Assembly (NCBI RefSeq): GCF_001417775.1
Contig: NZ_BBZJ01000025.1
Span: 218,528-282,527 of the forward strand
Length of the DNA: 64,000 nucleotides
Direction of reading: 5' to 3'
From: Streptomyces sp. TP-A0356
GTDB lineage: Bacteria; Actinomycetota; Actinomycetes; Streptomycetales; Streptomycetaceae
Positions 43,164-51,763 of the stretch are shown here, piece after piece. A program made the position numbers and the translations under genes. The number at the start of each line of letters is the position of its first letter. The stretch's first letter is position 1. A model generated the notes under the pieces. The model saw nothing but the letters and a program-made list of their open reading frames with translations. It did no database searches and had not been told where the DNA came from.

Positions 43164-44177
43164 GTGGCTCATCACGAACGGGACGATCTTGCTCATCCGG
43201 GCGATGTTGTGCACACGGTATCGGTCGACTTGCTACACGCCTCCGACTCACCGAGATTGGGAGGTGAATGTCAGGAGCACACGGAGTTAATCCTGACGGC
43301 GGACGTGGATCTTCCGCCGATTTTTGTACACCGCCCCACCATGCGCGTGATCGACGGAATGCACCGGCTCCGGGCGGCACGCATCAGGGGCGACCAGACC
43401 ATCCAGGTCCGCTATTTCGATGGATCGGCCGCGGACGCGTTCGTCCTGGCGGTCCGCAGCAATGTGCGGCATGGACTGCCGCTCTCGCAGGCGGATCGCA
43501 CCGCTGCCGCCGAACGCATCATCGTCACCCACCGGCAGTGGTCGGATCGGGCCATCGCCTCGGCAGCCGGGCTCTCCCCGAAGACCGTAGCGTCCATCCG
43601 CCGTCGTTCAACCGGAGAAGGCCCTCACTTGAACGCGCGGCTCGGCCGGGACGGCCGAATGCGTCCGGTCGACGCCTCCGAGGGGCGCCGTGAGGCCAGC
43701 CGGCTGATCACCGAACACCCGGATCTCCCGCTGCGCGAGGTGGCTCGCCGCTGTGGCATCTCACTCGGTACCGCCCACGACGTACGGGAGCGGCTCAGGC
43801 TCGGTCAGGGACCGGTGCCCGAACGCGGCCGGGGTGACTCCCGCTCCGACCGGGGCACCGCCGCTCTGGACGAGGAGACGGGCCGGGGCGTCACCGTCCT
43901 CCTCGCCGACTGCGGTTCCGGTCGCGGCCCCGACCGGGATCCCGAGGCCCTGCTGCGGCTGCTGAGGAAGGATCCCTCGCTGCGCTTCACCGAGACGGGC
44001 CGGGCCCTGCTCCGGCTGTTCGACGTGCACGCCCGGGTCTCCGGCAGCCGAGAGGAGCTGATCAGCGGGGTGCCGGCGCACTGCGCCGAGCTCATCGTCG
44101 ATCTGGCCGACGACTGCGCCCGCGCCTGGCACCAATTCGCGGAAGAACTCCGTACCCGCAGGCAGGAAAGCGCGTAG
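43164..44177 (+). CDS. StrR-like pathway-specific transcriptional activator (ParB-type N-domain)
   Basis: The 337-residue protein has the ParB-like N-terminal part of StrR/NovG-type activators: ELILTADVDLPPIFVHRPTM, VIDGMHRLRAARIRGD and NVRHGLPLSQADR, then a helix-turn-helix region WSDRAIASAAGLSPKTVASI and a second HTH-like AVARRCGIS-type stretch. It should bind the two GTTC-N-GAAC operators in the window and activate region E. GTG 43164 has GGAGG five bases upstream. Codon 42 (43287-43289) is TTA, so its translation depends on bldA. One operator lies inside its own coding region. Confidence 0.88.
   Translation: MAHHERDDLAHPGDVVHTVSVDLLHASDSPRLGGECQEHTELILTADVDLPPIFVHRPTMRVIDGMHRLRAARIRGDQTIQVRYFDGSAADAFVLAVRSNVRHGLPLSQADRTAAAERIIVTHRQWSDRAIASAAGLSPKTVASIRRRSTGEGPHLNARLGRDGRMRPVDASEGRREASRLITEHPDLPLREVARRCGISLGTAHDVRERLRLGQGPVPERGRGDSRSDRGTAALDEETGRGVTVLLADCGSGRGPDRDPEALLRLLRKDPSLRFTETGRALLRLFDVHARVSGSREELISGVPAHCAELIVDLADDCARAWHQFAEELRTRRQESA
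43606..43634 (+). promoter_or_regulatory. StrR-type operator inside the regulator gene
   Basis: GTTCAACCG, 11 bases, CACTTGAAC. The left half and the preceding CGTC are identical to the operator at 28573, and the spacing is the same. It could serve autoregulation or the sulfation operon starting at 44344. Confidence 0.68.
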
Positions 44178-44343
44178 CCCATCGCCCGACCATCCCAGGC
44201 GCCTCTTTCCGCTTGTTCATCGCCGCTTTACGCCTCACCGCCGCTATGTCAGGCTGGAGCGGTCTGAACCCCCGTTCCGCAAGGGGAGAACGGCGATTGG
44301 AAAGCGCATCAGAGGCCGCGATTACAGCCGGAGGAAATCTCGG

Positions 44344-46020
44344 ATGGCGCCCAAATCCCTGGCAATCGAGCTGTATGCCAACGCTGACGAATCAGTGGAT
44401 CTGCGGTACATGCACCAGATGCGTGAGCAGGACCTCACGCCCGTGGCGACGGATCCCTCGCTTCCCCGCTTCACGCTCGTCGTGGGGCCGTCCCCGTTCA
44501 CCATGCCGCGCGGCTGGGAGTTCTTCCTGACCTCGCCGTACGAGGGCGCGACGTACATCTCGACGGTGCTCCACAACGCCGGTTACCCGGTACGCATCGT
44601 CGACGTCCGCTATGATCTCGACCCCTTGAAATCCGCGTACGACCAGGTCGTGGGCCAGACCGACGTCCTCGGCGTGTGCACCTTCGAGGACAATTTCCCC
44701 TTCTGCCGGGAACTCATGGCCAAGGTGCGTGCGGCCGAGCCGGACATCCCGATAATCTGCGGCGGGTCCCTGGTCACCTCCGTACCGCATGTGTTCATGG
44801 AGAGCACCGAGTGCGATGTCGCGGTGATCAGCGAGGGCGAGATCACCATTCTGGAGCTCATGGAGAGCTACGCCGCCGGAAAGTGGTCGCAGGACCTGCC
44901 CAACATCCGGGGCATCTGGTACGAGACCCCCGAGGGGGAGGTCAAGCGCACCCGTCCACGCGGCCAGATGATGGACCTCGACGCGCTGCCGAGGATGCGA
45001 CTCGACCTGTGGCCGCAGTCGAAGAGCCCCATGGGGCTCCAGCCGCAGATCATCTCCTCCTACAGCCGCGGCTGCAAGATGGACTGCTCCTTCTGCTACC
45101 GCACGACGCCGCAGGTGAGGGCCAAGTCGCAGGAGAAGATGGACCGTGACATGGCCTGGCTGAAGAGCCAGTACGGCATCGACTTCTGCTTCTTCGTCGA
45201 TCTGACCTTCAGCTCGCACCGCGGCCAGACGATCGAGATATGCGATGTCATCAAGGACTACGACATCCGCTGGACCTGTCTGACGCGCTGCGCCGACATG
45301 GACGTCCCGAGGATCAACGCCATGCGGGACTCGGGCGCCGACATCATCCTGTACGGCGTGGAGTCGCTCGGCAGCGAGGTGCTCCGTGAGGCCCGCAAGG
45401 GCAGCAGCGAGAACCTCACCGTGCGGGCCATGCGCACCACCTTCGACGGTGGTGTCCGCTTCGGCTCCCTGCTCATCGTCGGCCTGCCCAACGAGAGCGA
45501 GGAATCGCTCAACCACATGGTCGACTTCGCGGAGAGCTACAACCACGTCACCCGCGTGAAGTACCTGTCGGCCATGCCCGGCACCACGGTGTACAAGCAG
45601 GCGCTGGGCAGCGGCCTCATCCGCTCCGAGATCGACCACCTCAACTGGCTCTCCGTCGAGCAGGCCCTGCACGAGGACGAGTTCCTCAATGTGAGCGGGC
45701 TGCCCGAGCAGGCATGCCGGGACGCCTACCAGCGGATCTACGACGCCTACCAGCCCGGCCCCGTCATGGACTTCCGGCACTATCCGGAGAACTTCCAGTA
45801 CTTCCACCCCCAGCCCGACGACGGTCTGCCGCGCTCCACGGACTACGCCGGCGAGGGCTGGCGCGCCCAGTGGAGCTCCGGCGCCGGACCGCTGGCGCCC
45901 GGCTCCGACCGGTTCACGCTCGACAAGTGCGCGACGCCCGAGGTCGCCGCGGCCGGCAGCAGCATCATGCAGTGTGGAGCGAAGCGGATGGGTGCCACGG
46001 CCGCCGTCGGTGAGGCATGA
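44344..46020 (+). CDS. B12-binding-type radical SAM enzyme
   Basis: The 558-residue protein has an N-terminal cobalamin-binding-like domain (about 60-190, with IICGGSLVTSVP) and a radical SAM domain with C-K-M-D-C-S-F-C at residues 244-251, then FCFFVDLTF and ILYGVESLGSE. The classic DxHxxG B12 motif is not visible. Such enzymes methylate or rearrange unreactive carbon or other centres. An extended C-terminus rich in Gly/Ala follows. ATG 44344 has GGAGGAAATC upstream. It heads the sulfation operon; the next ATG overlaps its stop. Confidence 0.84.
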   Translation: MAPKSLAIELYANADESVDLRYMHQMREQDLTPVATDPSLPRFTLVVGPSPFTMPRGWEFFLTSPYEGATYISTVLHNAGYPVRIVDVRYDLDPLKSAYDQVVGQTDVLGVCTFEDNFPFCRELMAKVRAAEPDIPIICGGSLVTSVPHVFMESTECDVAVISEGEITILELMESYAAGKWSQDLPNIRGIWYETPEGEVKRTRPRGQMMDLDALPRMRLDLWPQSKSPMGLQPQIISSYSRGCKMDCSFCYRTTPQVRAKSQEKMDRDMAWLKSQYGIDFCFFVDLTFSSHRGQTIEICDVIKDYDIRWTCLTRCADMDVPRINAMRDSGADIILYGVESLGSEVLREARKGSSENLTVRAMRTTFDGGVRFGSLLIVGLPNESEESLNHMVDFAESYNHVTRVKYLSAMPGTTVYKQALGSGLIRSEIDHLNWLSVEQALHEDEFLNVSGLPEQACRDAYQRIYDAYQPGPVMDFRHYPENFQYFHPQPDDGLPRSTDYAGEGWRAQWSSGAGPLAPGSDRFTLDKCATPEVAAAGSSIMQCGAKRMGATAAVGEA

Positions 46021-47093
46021 CACCGGCGAGCCTCGACAGGACCGAAAGCCCCATACTGATCATCGGAACCGAACGGTCGGGCTCGAATCTGCTCCGTCTG
46101 ATGCTGGACGCCCATTCCCGCATCACGATTCCGCACCCGCCGCACTTCATGCGCTTCCTCGCCCCGCTCGCCGGGCGGTACGGCGACCTCGCGGACGCGG
46201 GCAACCGCAGCCGCCTGGTCGCCGACGCCCTGGGCCTGCTCCGACGGCACATCCATCCCTGGCCCCACTCCGTCGATGCGGAACGGGTCACGGCGGCCGC
46301 CACCCCGACGCTGTTCGGGGTGGTCGCCGCGATCTACGAGGAGCACCGGCGGGCCGAGGGCGTGGCCCGCTGGGGGTGCAAGAGCACCTTCATGGTCGAT
46401 CACGTCGACGAGGTCCTCGCCGAATACCCCGGCGCCCGTTTCGTATGGCTGGTCCGGGAACCCCGTGATGTGTCGTCGTCGGCCAAACGCGCGGTCTTCG
46501 GCCCGAGTCACCCCTACCGCATGGCGCACCTGTGGCGCCGTCAGCAGGAGCGCGCACGGGCCGCCCTGGACACCTGGGGCCCCGACGTGGTGCATCTGCT
46601 GCGCTACGAGGACCTCGTGTCCGCCCCCGAGAAGGAGCTCGCCAGGCTCTGCGCGTTCCTCGGCGAGCGCCTGGAGCCGGCCATGCTGGCGCACCACACG
46701 TCCGCGGCCGCGCGGCAGACCGCCGCGCTCTCCGAGTCCTGGCGGCGCGCCGGCGGCCCGATCAGCACGGGCCGGGTCGGTGCCCACCGCGAGGGGCTGA
46801 CCGCACGCGAGCGGCTCCTGGTGGACAAGGCCACCGGCCCGGTGAAGGAGGCACTCGGCTACCCGGTCGATCCGCTGGCAGCCGGTGCTCGGGACCCCTC
46901 GGCCCTCGCGCTGGCGGTGCGCTCCGCACTGCTGCGGCTGCGGATCGAGGCCCGTTCGATGCGTCATGACCGCAACTACCGCTCCCGGCTGGCCCGGGAC
47001 GTCTACGTGCGCTGGCTGCGTGTGCGGACCCTGCCGGTCCGTACGACCACCGGATCTCCGCTCTCGGGCCGCCTCACCCCGCGGCGCCAGTAG
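46017..47093 (+). CDS. PAPS-dependent sulfotransferase family protein (first copy)
   Basis: The 358-residue protein shows the PAPS 5'-phosphosulfate loop GTERSGSNLLRLML near residue 19 and the 3'-phosphate segment WLVREPRDVSSSAKR near 143. Later LLRYEDLVSAPEKEL and LCAFLG are typical. It would transfer sulfate to the pathway intermediate. ATG 46017 overlaps the radical SAM stop, so translation is coupled. The acceptor atom (O or N) cannot be predicted. A second, divergent sulfotransferase lies at 50414. Confidence 0.85.
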   Translation: MTPASLDRTESPILIIGTERSGSNLLRLMLDAHSRITIPHPPHFMRFLAPLAGRYGDLADAGNRSRLVADALGLLRRHIHPWPHSVDAERVTAAATPTLFGVVAAIYEEHRRAEGVARWGCKSTFMVDHVDEVLAEYPGARFVWLVREPRDVSSSAKRAVFGPSHPYRMAHLWRRQQERARAALDTWGPDVVHLLRYEDLVSAPEKELARLCAFLGERLEPAMLAHHTSAAARQTAALSESWRRAGGPISTGRVGAHREGLTARERLLVDKATGPVKEALGYPVDPLAAGARDPSALALAVRSALLRLRIEARSMRHDRNYRSRLARDVYVRWLRVRTLPVRTTTGSPLSGRLTPRRQ

Positions 47094-47198
47094 CGCCGCG
47101 TCCCGGCCGGCCCCGCGCCCGCGCGCCCGTGTCCGCCCCGGTCGCCCATGTCCCGATTCCCGGACGCCCCGATCCCCGGACGAGGAGTGAGAGTTCCC

Positions 47199-47945
47199 TT
47201 GACCATCAGCCGAGAAGACGTGACCGGCCATTTCGCCGCCCGCGCCGCGACCTACGACCGCTCCAGCTCCTGGTGCACCGACAGCGACCTGGCAGAGGTC
47301 GTCCTCGCCACCACGTCACCGCGGCCCACCGACCGGGTACTCGACGTCGCGTGCGGAACCGGACTGGTGTCCCGCGTCTTCCGGGGACGTACCGCCGAGG
47401 TCGTCGGGGTGGACATCACCGAGGAGATGGCCGAGCAGGCCCGCGCGCACGTGGATCGCCTGGTCATCAGCCCGGCCGAGTCGATGCCTTTCGAGGACGC
47501 CTCGTTCGACATCGTGGTGTGCCGGCAGGGCGTGCAGTTCATGAACCTGCCTGACGCGGTCGAGGAGATGGTCCGCGTGACCCGGCCCGGCGGAAAGGTC
47601 GTCCTCGTCCATCTCTGCGCCTACGGGCCGGCCGACCGCGATGAGTACTTCGAGATCCTCCGGCTGCGCAACCCCGTCCGCCGGCACTTCTTCCTCCCCA
47701 CCGACCTGGAAGACCTGGTCCGCAAGGCCGGTTGCGACGCGGTCACCACCCGCCGCTACGTCTCCGTGGAGGACGTCGACGTCTGGTCGGACAACGGGGC
47801 CATCGAGGAGGAGCGCAGGGAAGCCATCCGCGAGGTCTACCGCAACGCGTCCCCCCGGTTCCGTTCACTGCACGCGGTACGCGAGTCGGACGGCCGGTTC
47901 ACGGATCACATGTTGTTCGTCGTCGTCACGGGCCACAAGGCGTGA
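47199..47945 (+). CDS. SAM-dependent methyltransferase
   Basis: The class I methyltransferase has motif I VLDVACGTGLVSRVF, VVGVDITEEMAEQAR, and a post-I region SMPFEDASFDIVVCRQGVQFM. It is clearly related in order and wording to the C-terminal half of the GyrB fusion protein two genes downstream, so the two arose by duplication. The start is uncertain: TTG 47199 and GTG 47187 both lie by GAGGAG; I use 47199 (248 residues). Substrate unknown. Confidence 0.83.
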   Translation: MTISREDVTGHFAARAATYDRSSSWCTDSDLAEVVLATTSPRPTDRVLDVACGTGLVSRVFRGRTAEVVGVDITEEMAEQARAHVDRLVISPAESMPFEDASFDIVVCRQGVQFMNLPDAVEEMVRVTRPGGKVVLVHLCAYGPADRDEYFEILRLRNPVRRHFFLPTDLEDLVRKAGCDAVTTRRYVSVEDVDVWSDNGAIEEERREAIREVYRNASPRFRSLHAVRESDGRFTDHMLFVVVTGHKA

Positions 47946-47975
47946 CCCACCCGTGGCAGAGCACCGAGGAGTGCC

Positions 47976-48434
47976 ATGGCTCACCTGAGCGAGAGCTTCG
48001 CCGCCGGATTGCGCGCGACGCTCGCCGCCGAGGCCCTGACCGTCCAGCGGTACACCTACTTCGCCCAGATCGCCGAGATCGAGGGGCGCACGGAGATCGC
48101 GAAACTCTTCCGTGACCTGGCCGCTAGTGTCGCCTGCGCCGCCCACGGCCATCTGGACGTCCTGCGCGACCACGTTCCGCAGGGCATCGGCGACACCGCC
48201 CTCAACCTGGCCTCGTCGGTGGCGGAGGCGCTGAGGGACGCGGACGGTACGTATCCCGAGCTGACGGCTGCCGCGTTCGACGAGGGCCAGGTCGACGTGG
48301 CCAGTTGGCTGACCACCGCGGCCGCCCTGAAGAAGGCGCACGTCGCCCGGCTCGACGCCGCACTGCGGGAACTGGCCGAACCCGCGGGCCGGGAGCCCGC
48401 GCTCACATCCGGGCACGGAGGAAGCGATGACTGA
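47976..48434 (+). CDS. Rubrerythrin-like ferritin-fold protein with altered metal site
   Basis: The 152-residue four-helix protein resembles the rubrerythrin diiron domain: AAEALTVQRYTYFA, EIEGRTEIAKLFRDLA, then TYPELTAAAFDEGQ. In ordinary rubrerythrins helices 2 and 4 carry ExxH; here these positions read A-A-x-H and K-K-A-H, so both bridging Glu seem lost while the His remain. It may bind one metal or none. ATG 47976 has GAGGAG upstream; its stop overlaps the next gene by eight bases. The role in sulfation is unknown. Confidence 0.72.
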   Translation: MAHLSESFAAGLRATLAAEALTVQRYTYFAQIAEIEGRTEIAKLFRDLAASVACAAHGHLDVLRDHVPQGIGDTALNLASSVAEALRDADGTYPELTAAAFDEGQVDVASWLTTAAALKKAHVARLDAALRELAEPAGREPALTSGHGGSDD

Positions 48435-50406
48435 CGATCTGCTCGCGGCGCCCGCCCGCACCGCGACGGACTACGACGCCTCGTCGATCGTGGTCTTCTC
48501 GGGGCTCGAGGCCGTCCGCCGCAACCCCTCGATGTACATCGGCTCCACCACCGCCGACGGGTTGCACCACCTGGTCTTCGAACTGCTCGACAACGCCGTC
48601 GACGAGTTCGAGGCCGGGCACTGCCGCGAGATCACGGTGACCCTGGGCTCCGACGGGAGCTGCGCGGTCGCCGACGACGGTCGCGGCATCCCCGTCGACC
48701 CGCACCCGGACACGGGCCGGCCCGCCTCCGAGGTGGTCCTCACCACCCTCCACGCGGGCGGAAAGTTCACCGGGTCCACCTACACCCACTCCGCGGGACT
48801 GCACGGCGTGGGTCTGTCCTGCGTCAACGCCCTGGCGGTGTGGCTGCGGGCCGACATCCGCCGCGACGGTGGCCACCACCGGCAGGAGTTCGCCCGGGGC
48901 GAGCCCCTGACCGAAGCCACCCGGCTCGGGCCCGCCGAGGGCACCGGCACGACGATCGCCTTCCGGCCGGACCCGGACGTCTTCGACACCACGGAGTTCT
49001 CCGCCCGTGCGCTCACCTCTCGTCTGCAGGAGATCGCCTTCCTCCACCCGGGCCTCATCGTCCGCCTCGCGGACGAACGCACCTCAGAGCACACGGAGTT
49101 CCGCTTCGACGGCGGGGTGCGTGCCTTCCTCGACCGGCTGAACGCGGACGCCTCCACCATCTACCCCGAGCCCGTCGTGGTCACCGCGAAGACGGAGAAG
49201 GTCGGCTTCGACCTGGCCTTCCAGTGGACCGAGGGGTACACCGAGGAGATCCGCAGCTTCGTCAACGGCGTTCGCACCGACCAGGGCGGCGCCCATGTGG
49301 ACGGCATCCGGGTGGCCCTGGCCAACGCCATCAACCGCTTCGCCACGGCACATCGGATGCTCGACGAGCGCACCGGTGAGCGCATCACCGCCGTCGACAT
49401 CCTCGAAGGCCTCACCGCCGTCGTCTCACTGCGCATGGACAGCCCCCGCTTCGACGGCCAGACCAAGAAGCGCCTGCAGAACCCCGAGGTCGGGGCATTC
49501 GTCCAGGACCGTGTGGAGCGGGAGTTCACCCACCGCATGGAGAAGGACGAGGAACTGGGGCGGCGGGTCGTCGCCCGTGCCCTGGACGCCACCCGGGCCC
49601 GGCTCGCCGCCCGGCTGGCCAGCCGCACCGCCCGCTTCCAACGCCGTGAGCTGGAGATCGACTACCAGGTCTACCAGCGCCAGTTCGGCATCCGGTCCCG
49701 CAACTGGCACGACTCCTGCGAGTGGCTCACCGACGAGGGCCTGCTGAAGCAGCACGCCGAGCTGGCCGATGTGCCGCCCGACGCACGGATGCTGGACGTC
49801 TGCTGCGGCAGCGGTGTCGTCGGCAACTCCTTCCGGGGCAAGGTCGGTGAGCTGATCGGTCTGGACATCACGCCCGAGATGGTGGAGATCGCCTCCACCC
49901 GTCTCGACCGCGTGGACCAGGGCACGGTCTACGAACTTCCCTACGAGGACGCCTCCTTCGACCTGGTGGTCACCCGGGAGGTGCTCCATCTGCTGCCGCA
50001 GCCCGAGCGCCCCGTCTCGGAGATCTTCCGGGTGTTGCGACCCGGAGGGCAGTTCATCGTCGGGCAGATCGTGCCGTTCGCCGAGGAGGACGCCTTCTGG
50101 ATGTACCGCGTCTTCAAGAAGAAGCAGCCGCTGCTCTACCAGATGTTCCGCGAGCAGGACTTCCGCGACCTTCTCCTCGGGGCGGGTTTCACCGACGTCG
50201 TCATGAAGGAGTACCTGCTGTGGGAGTCGATCGACACCTGGATCGACACCCACGAGACCACTCCGGCCCACCGGCAGGAGATCCGCCGCCTCTTCTACGA
50301 CGCGCCGCCGGAGGTCCGGGCGGTCCACCCCTTCGAGGTGGACGCCGACGGTTCCATCCGCGACCAGTGGCGTTGGTGCGTCTACTCGTTGCGGAAGCCG
50401 CGGTGA
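48427..50406 (+). CDS. Fusion of GyrB-type ATPase and SAM-dependent methyltransferase
   Basis: One uninterrupted 659-residue frame. Residues 15-405 are the GyrB N-terminal ATPase and transducer: FELLDNAVDE (E52, N56), ADDGRGIPVD (D84), SAGLHGVG lid (122-129), GTGTT (172-176) and QTKK (K347). The TOPRIM and later DNA-gyrase domains are absent. From about 420 it becomes a class I methyltransferase: LDVCCGSGVVG (456-466), LIGLDITPEMVEIA, PYEDASFDLVV. The second half is a paralogue of the methyltransferase at 47199. ATG 48427 has GGAGGAAGCG. I know no such characterised enzyme. ATP-driven dimerisation, a decoy for gyrase inhibitors, or ATP-coupled methyl transfer are guesses. Confidence 0.88.
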   Translation: MTDDLLAAPARTATDYDASSIVVFSGLEAVRRNPSMYIGSTTADGLHHLVFELLDNAVDEFEAGHCREITVTLGSDGSCAVADDGRGIPVDPHPDTGRPASEVVLTTLHAGGKFTGSTYTHSAGLHGVGLSCVNALAVWLRADIRRDGGHHRQEFARGEPLTEATRLGPAEGTGTTIAFRPDPDVFDTTEFSARALTSRLQEIAFLHPGLIVRLADERTSEHTEFRFDGGVRAFLDRLNADASTIYPEPVVVTAKTEKVGFDLAFQWTEGYTEEIRSFVNGVRTDQGGAHVDGIRVALANAINRFATAHRMLDERTGERITAVDILEGLTAVVSLRMDSPRFDGQTKKRLQNPEVGAFVQDRVEREFTHRMEKDEELGRRVVARALDATRARLAARLASRTARFQRRELEIDYQVYQRQFGIRSRNWHDSCEWLTDEGLLKQHAELADVPPDARMLDVCCGSGVVGNSFRGKVGELIGLDITPEMVEIASTRLDRVDQGTVYELPYEDASFDLVVTREVLHLLPQPERPVSEIFRVLRPGGQFIVGQIVPFAEEDAFWMYRVFKKKQPLLYQMFREQDFRDLLLGAGFTDVVMKEYLLWESIDTWIDTHETTPAHRQEIRRLFYDAPPEVRAVHPFEVDADGSIRDQWRWCVYSLRKPR

Positions 50407-50413
50407 TCGCCGG

Positions 50414-51763
50414 ATGACCATGTACGCACCCACCAGCGCCGGCATCCTTCAGGCGCTGCGACGCCGACTGGCCCCGCTGCGCGAGCTGCGCGGCCCCGCG
50501 GTGACGGACTTCCCCTCCGCGGTGGGTGAGGTCGTGGTGATCGCGTCCAGTTCGCGCGGCGGATCCAGCATGGTCGCCGAGATGCTGCGCGAGTCCCCGT
50601 CGTTGCTGCACCTCACCGCGGAGTTCAACCCGTTCCTGCGGCTCGCCGGTCTCGACCACCCCGCCTCCGGCACAGGTTCGGACCGGCTGACCGCCGACCA
50701 TGTGGCGTCCCTCGCCCCCGACGTACTGCGGATGCTCGGCGACGAACTCGCCAGGGACGCCGGCTGCGCCGTCGACCGCGTCGACGACGAGACGTACGCG
50801 CTCGACCTCGCCTGGCGGCTTGCGGTCCAGTGGCCCGTGCTGTCCTTCGACCCGGTCCGGGTGGCCCGCACGGCCCAGCGGGTCCTCGCCAGGGTCCGGG
50901 CCCGGCAGGACTGGGCGCCCGGCGAGATCCGCGACCCCGGTGCCGTGCTCCTCGCGCTGAGCCGCGAGCTCACCGCGCAGGACATCCCGGTCAACCCCTG
51001 GTTCTACGACCTGCCCAGAGCCAGGCTCGCCGGGGCGCAACCGGGGCCCGCGGCCGGCCGGGCCCCTGGGGACTTCCTCATCGAGGAGCCGCCCTTCGTC
51101 CTGCCCCGCGCCTGGGGCCGCGCCGACGCGGCTGACGTCCGCGACAAGCCCCTGGTCATCAAGACCCCCAGCAACGTGCACCGGATGGACTTCCTCAGGG
51201 CGCTCTTCCCCCAAGCCCGCTTCCGGGTCCTGCATCTGACCCGCAACCCCGCGGCCGCCGTCAACGGTCTCTACGACGGCTGGCTGCACAGCGGCTTCCA
51301 CGCCCACCGCATGACCGTACCCCTCGGCATCGAGGGGTACGTGGAGCACGGCGTGGACAACCGGTGGTGGTGGAAGTTCGACCTGCCGCCGGGCTGGCGC
51401 GACTACACCGACCGGCCGTTGCTCGACGTGTGCGCCTTCCAGTGGCGCACTTCGCACCGGGCGGTACTGGACGACCTGGAGCAGACCGGCACGGACAGCA
51501 TGACCTTGCGCTTCGAGGATCTCATCGGCAGCGCGGAGGACCGTGTGGGCTCCTTCGAGAAGCTGAGCGACTGGCTCGGCATCCCGCTGGAGGGCACCTT
51601 CCGCAAGGCCGTGTACGAGGGGATCGAACCCGTGGTCGCCACGGCCACCCCCCGCGGTGGCCGCTGGCGGACCCGGGCGGCGCTCATCGAGCCGGCGCTG
51701 TGCCCAGGGACCGTCGAGGTCGCCGAACGGCTGGGCTATGGAGACAGGACAGCATGGATCTGA
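50414..51763 (+). CDS. PAPS-dependent sulfotransferase family protein (second copy)
   Basis: The 449-residue protein has VVVIASSSRGGSSMVAEML as the likely PAPS loop near residue 42, FRVLHLTRNPAAAVNGLYD as the 3'-phosphate segment near 275, and LRFEDLIGSAEDR in the C-terminal part. It is longer than usual because of an insert at about 90-230. It differs strongly from the sulfotransferase at 46017, so the operon probably sulfates twice or the two have distinct jobs. It starts eight bases after the fusion gene and overlaps the CysC-like gene by ten. Confidence 0.8.
   Translation: MTMYAPTSAGILQALRRRLAPLRELRGPAVTDFPSAVGEVVVIASSSRGGSSMVAEMLRESPSLLHLTAEFNPFLRLAGLDHPASGTGSDRLTADHVASLAPDVLRMLGDELARDAGCAVDRVDDETYALDLAWRLAVQWPVLSFDPVRVARTAQRVLARVRARQDWAPGEIRDPGAVLLALSRELTAQDIPVNPWFYDLPRARLAGAQPGPAAGRAPGDFLIEEPPFVLPRAWGRADAADVRDKPLVIKTPSNVHRMDFLRALFPQARFRVLHLTRNPAAAVNGLYDGWLHSGFHAHRMTVPLGIEGYVEHGVDNRWWWKFDLPPGWRDYTDRPLLDVCAFQWRTSHRAVLDDLEQTGTDSMTLRFEDLIGSAEDRVGSFEKLSDWLGIPLEGTFRKAVYEGIEPVVATATPRGGRWRTRAALIEPALCPGTVEVAERLGYGDRTAWI

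Noticed and set aside
44272..44293. CCGTTC-N10-GAACGG inverted repeat as a third StrR operator
   Set aside because: Spacing and half-site differ from the two matching sites; it may be a different operator or chance.
45843..47231. Minus-strand frame of 462 codons opposite the radical SAM and sulfotransferase genes
   Set aside because: No ribosome site, low-complexity composition, and both genes opposite are well supported.
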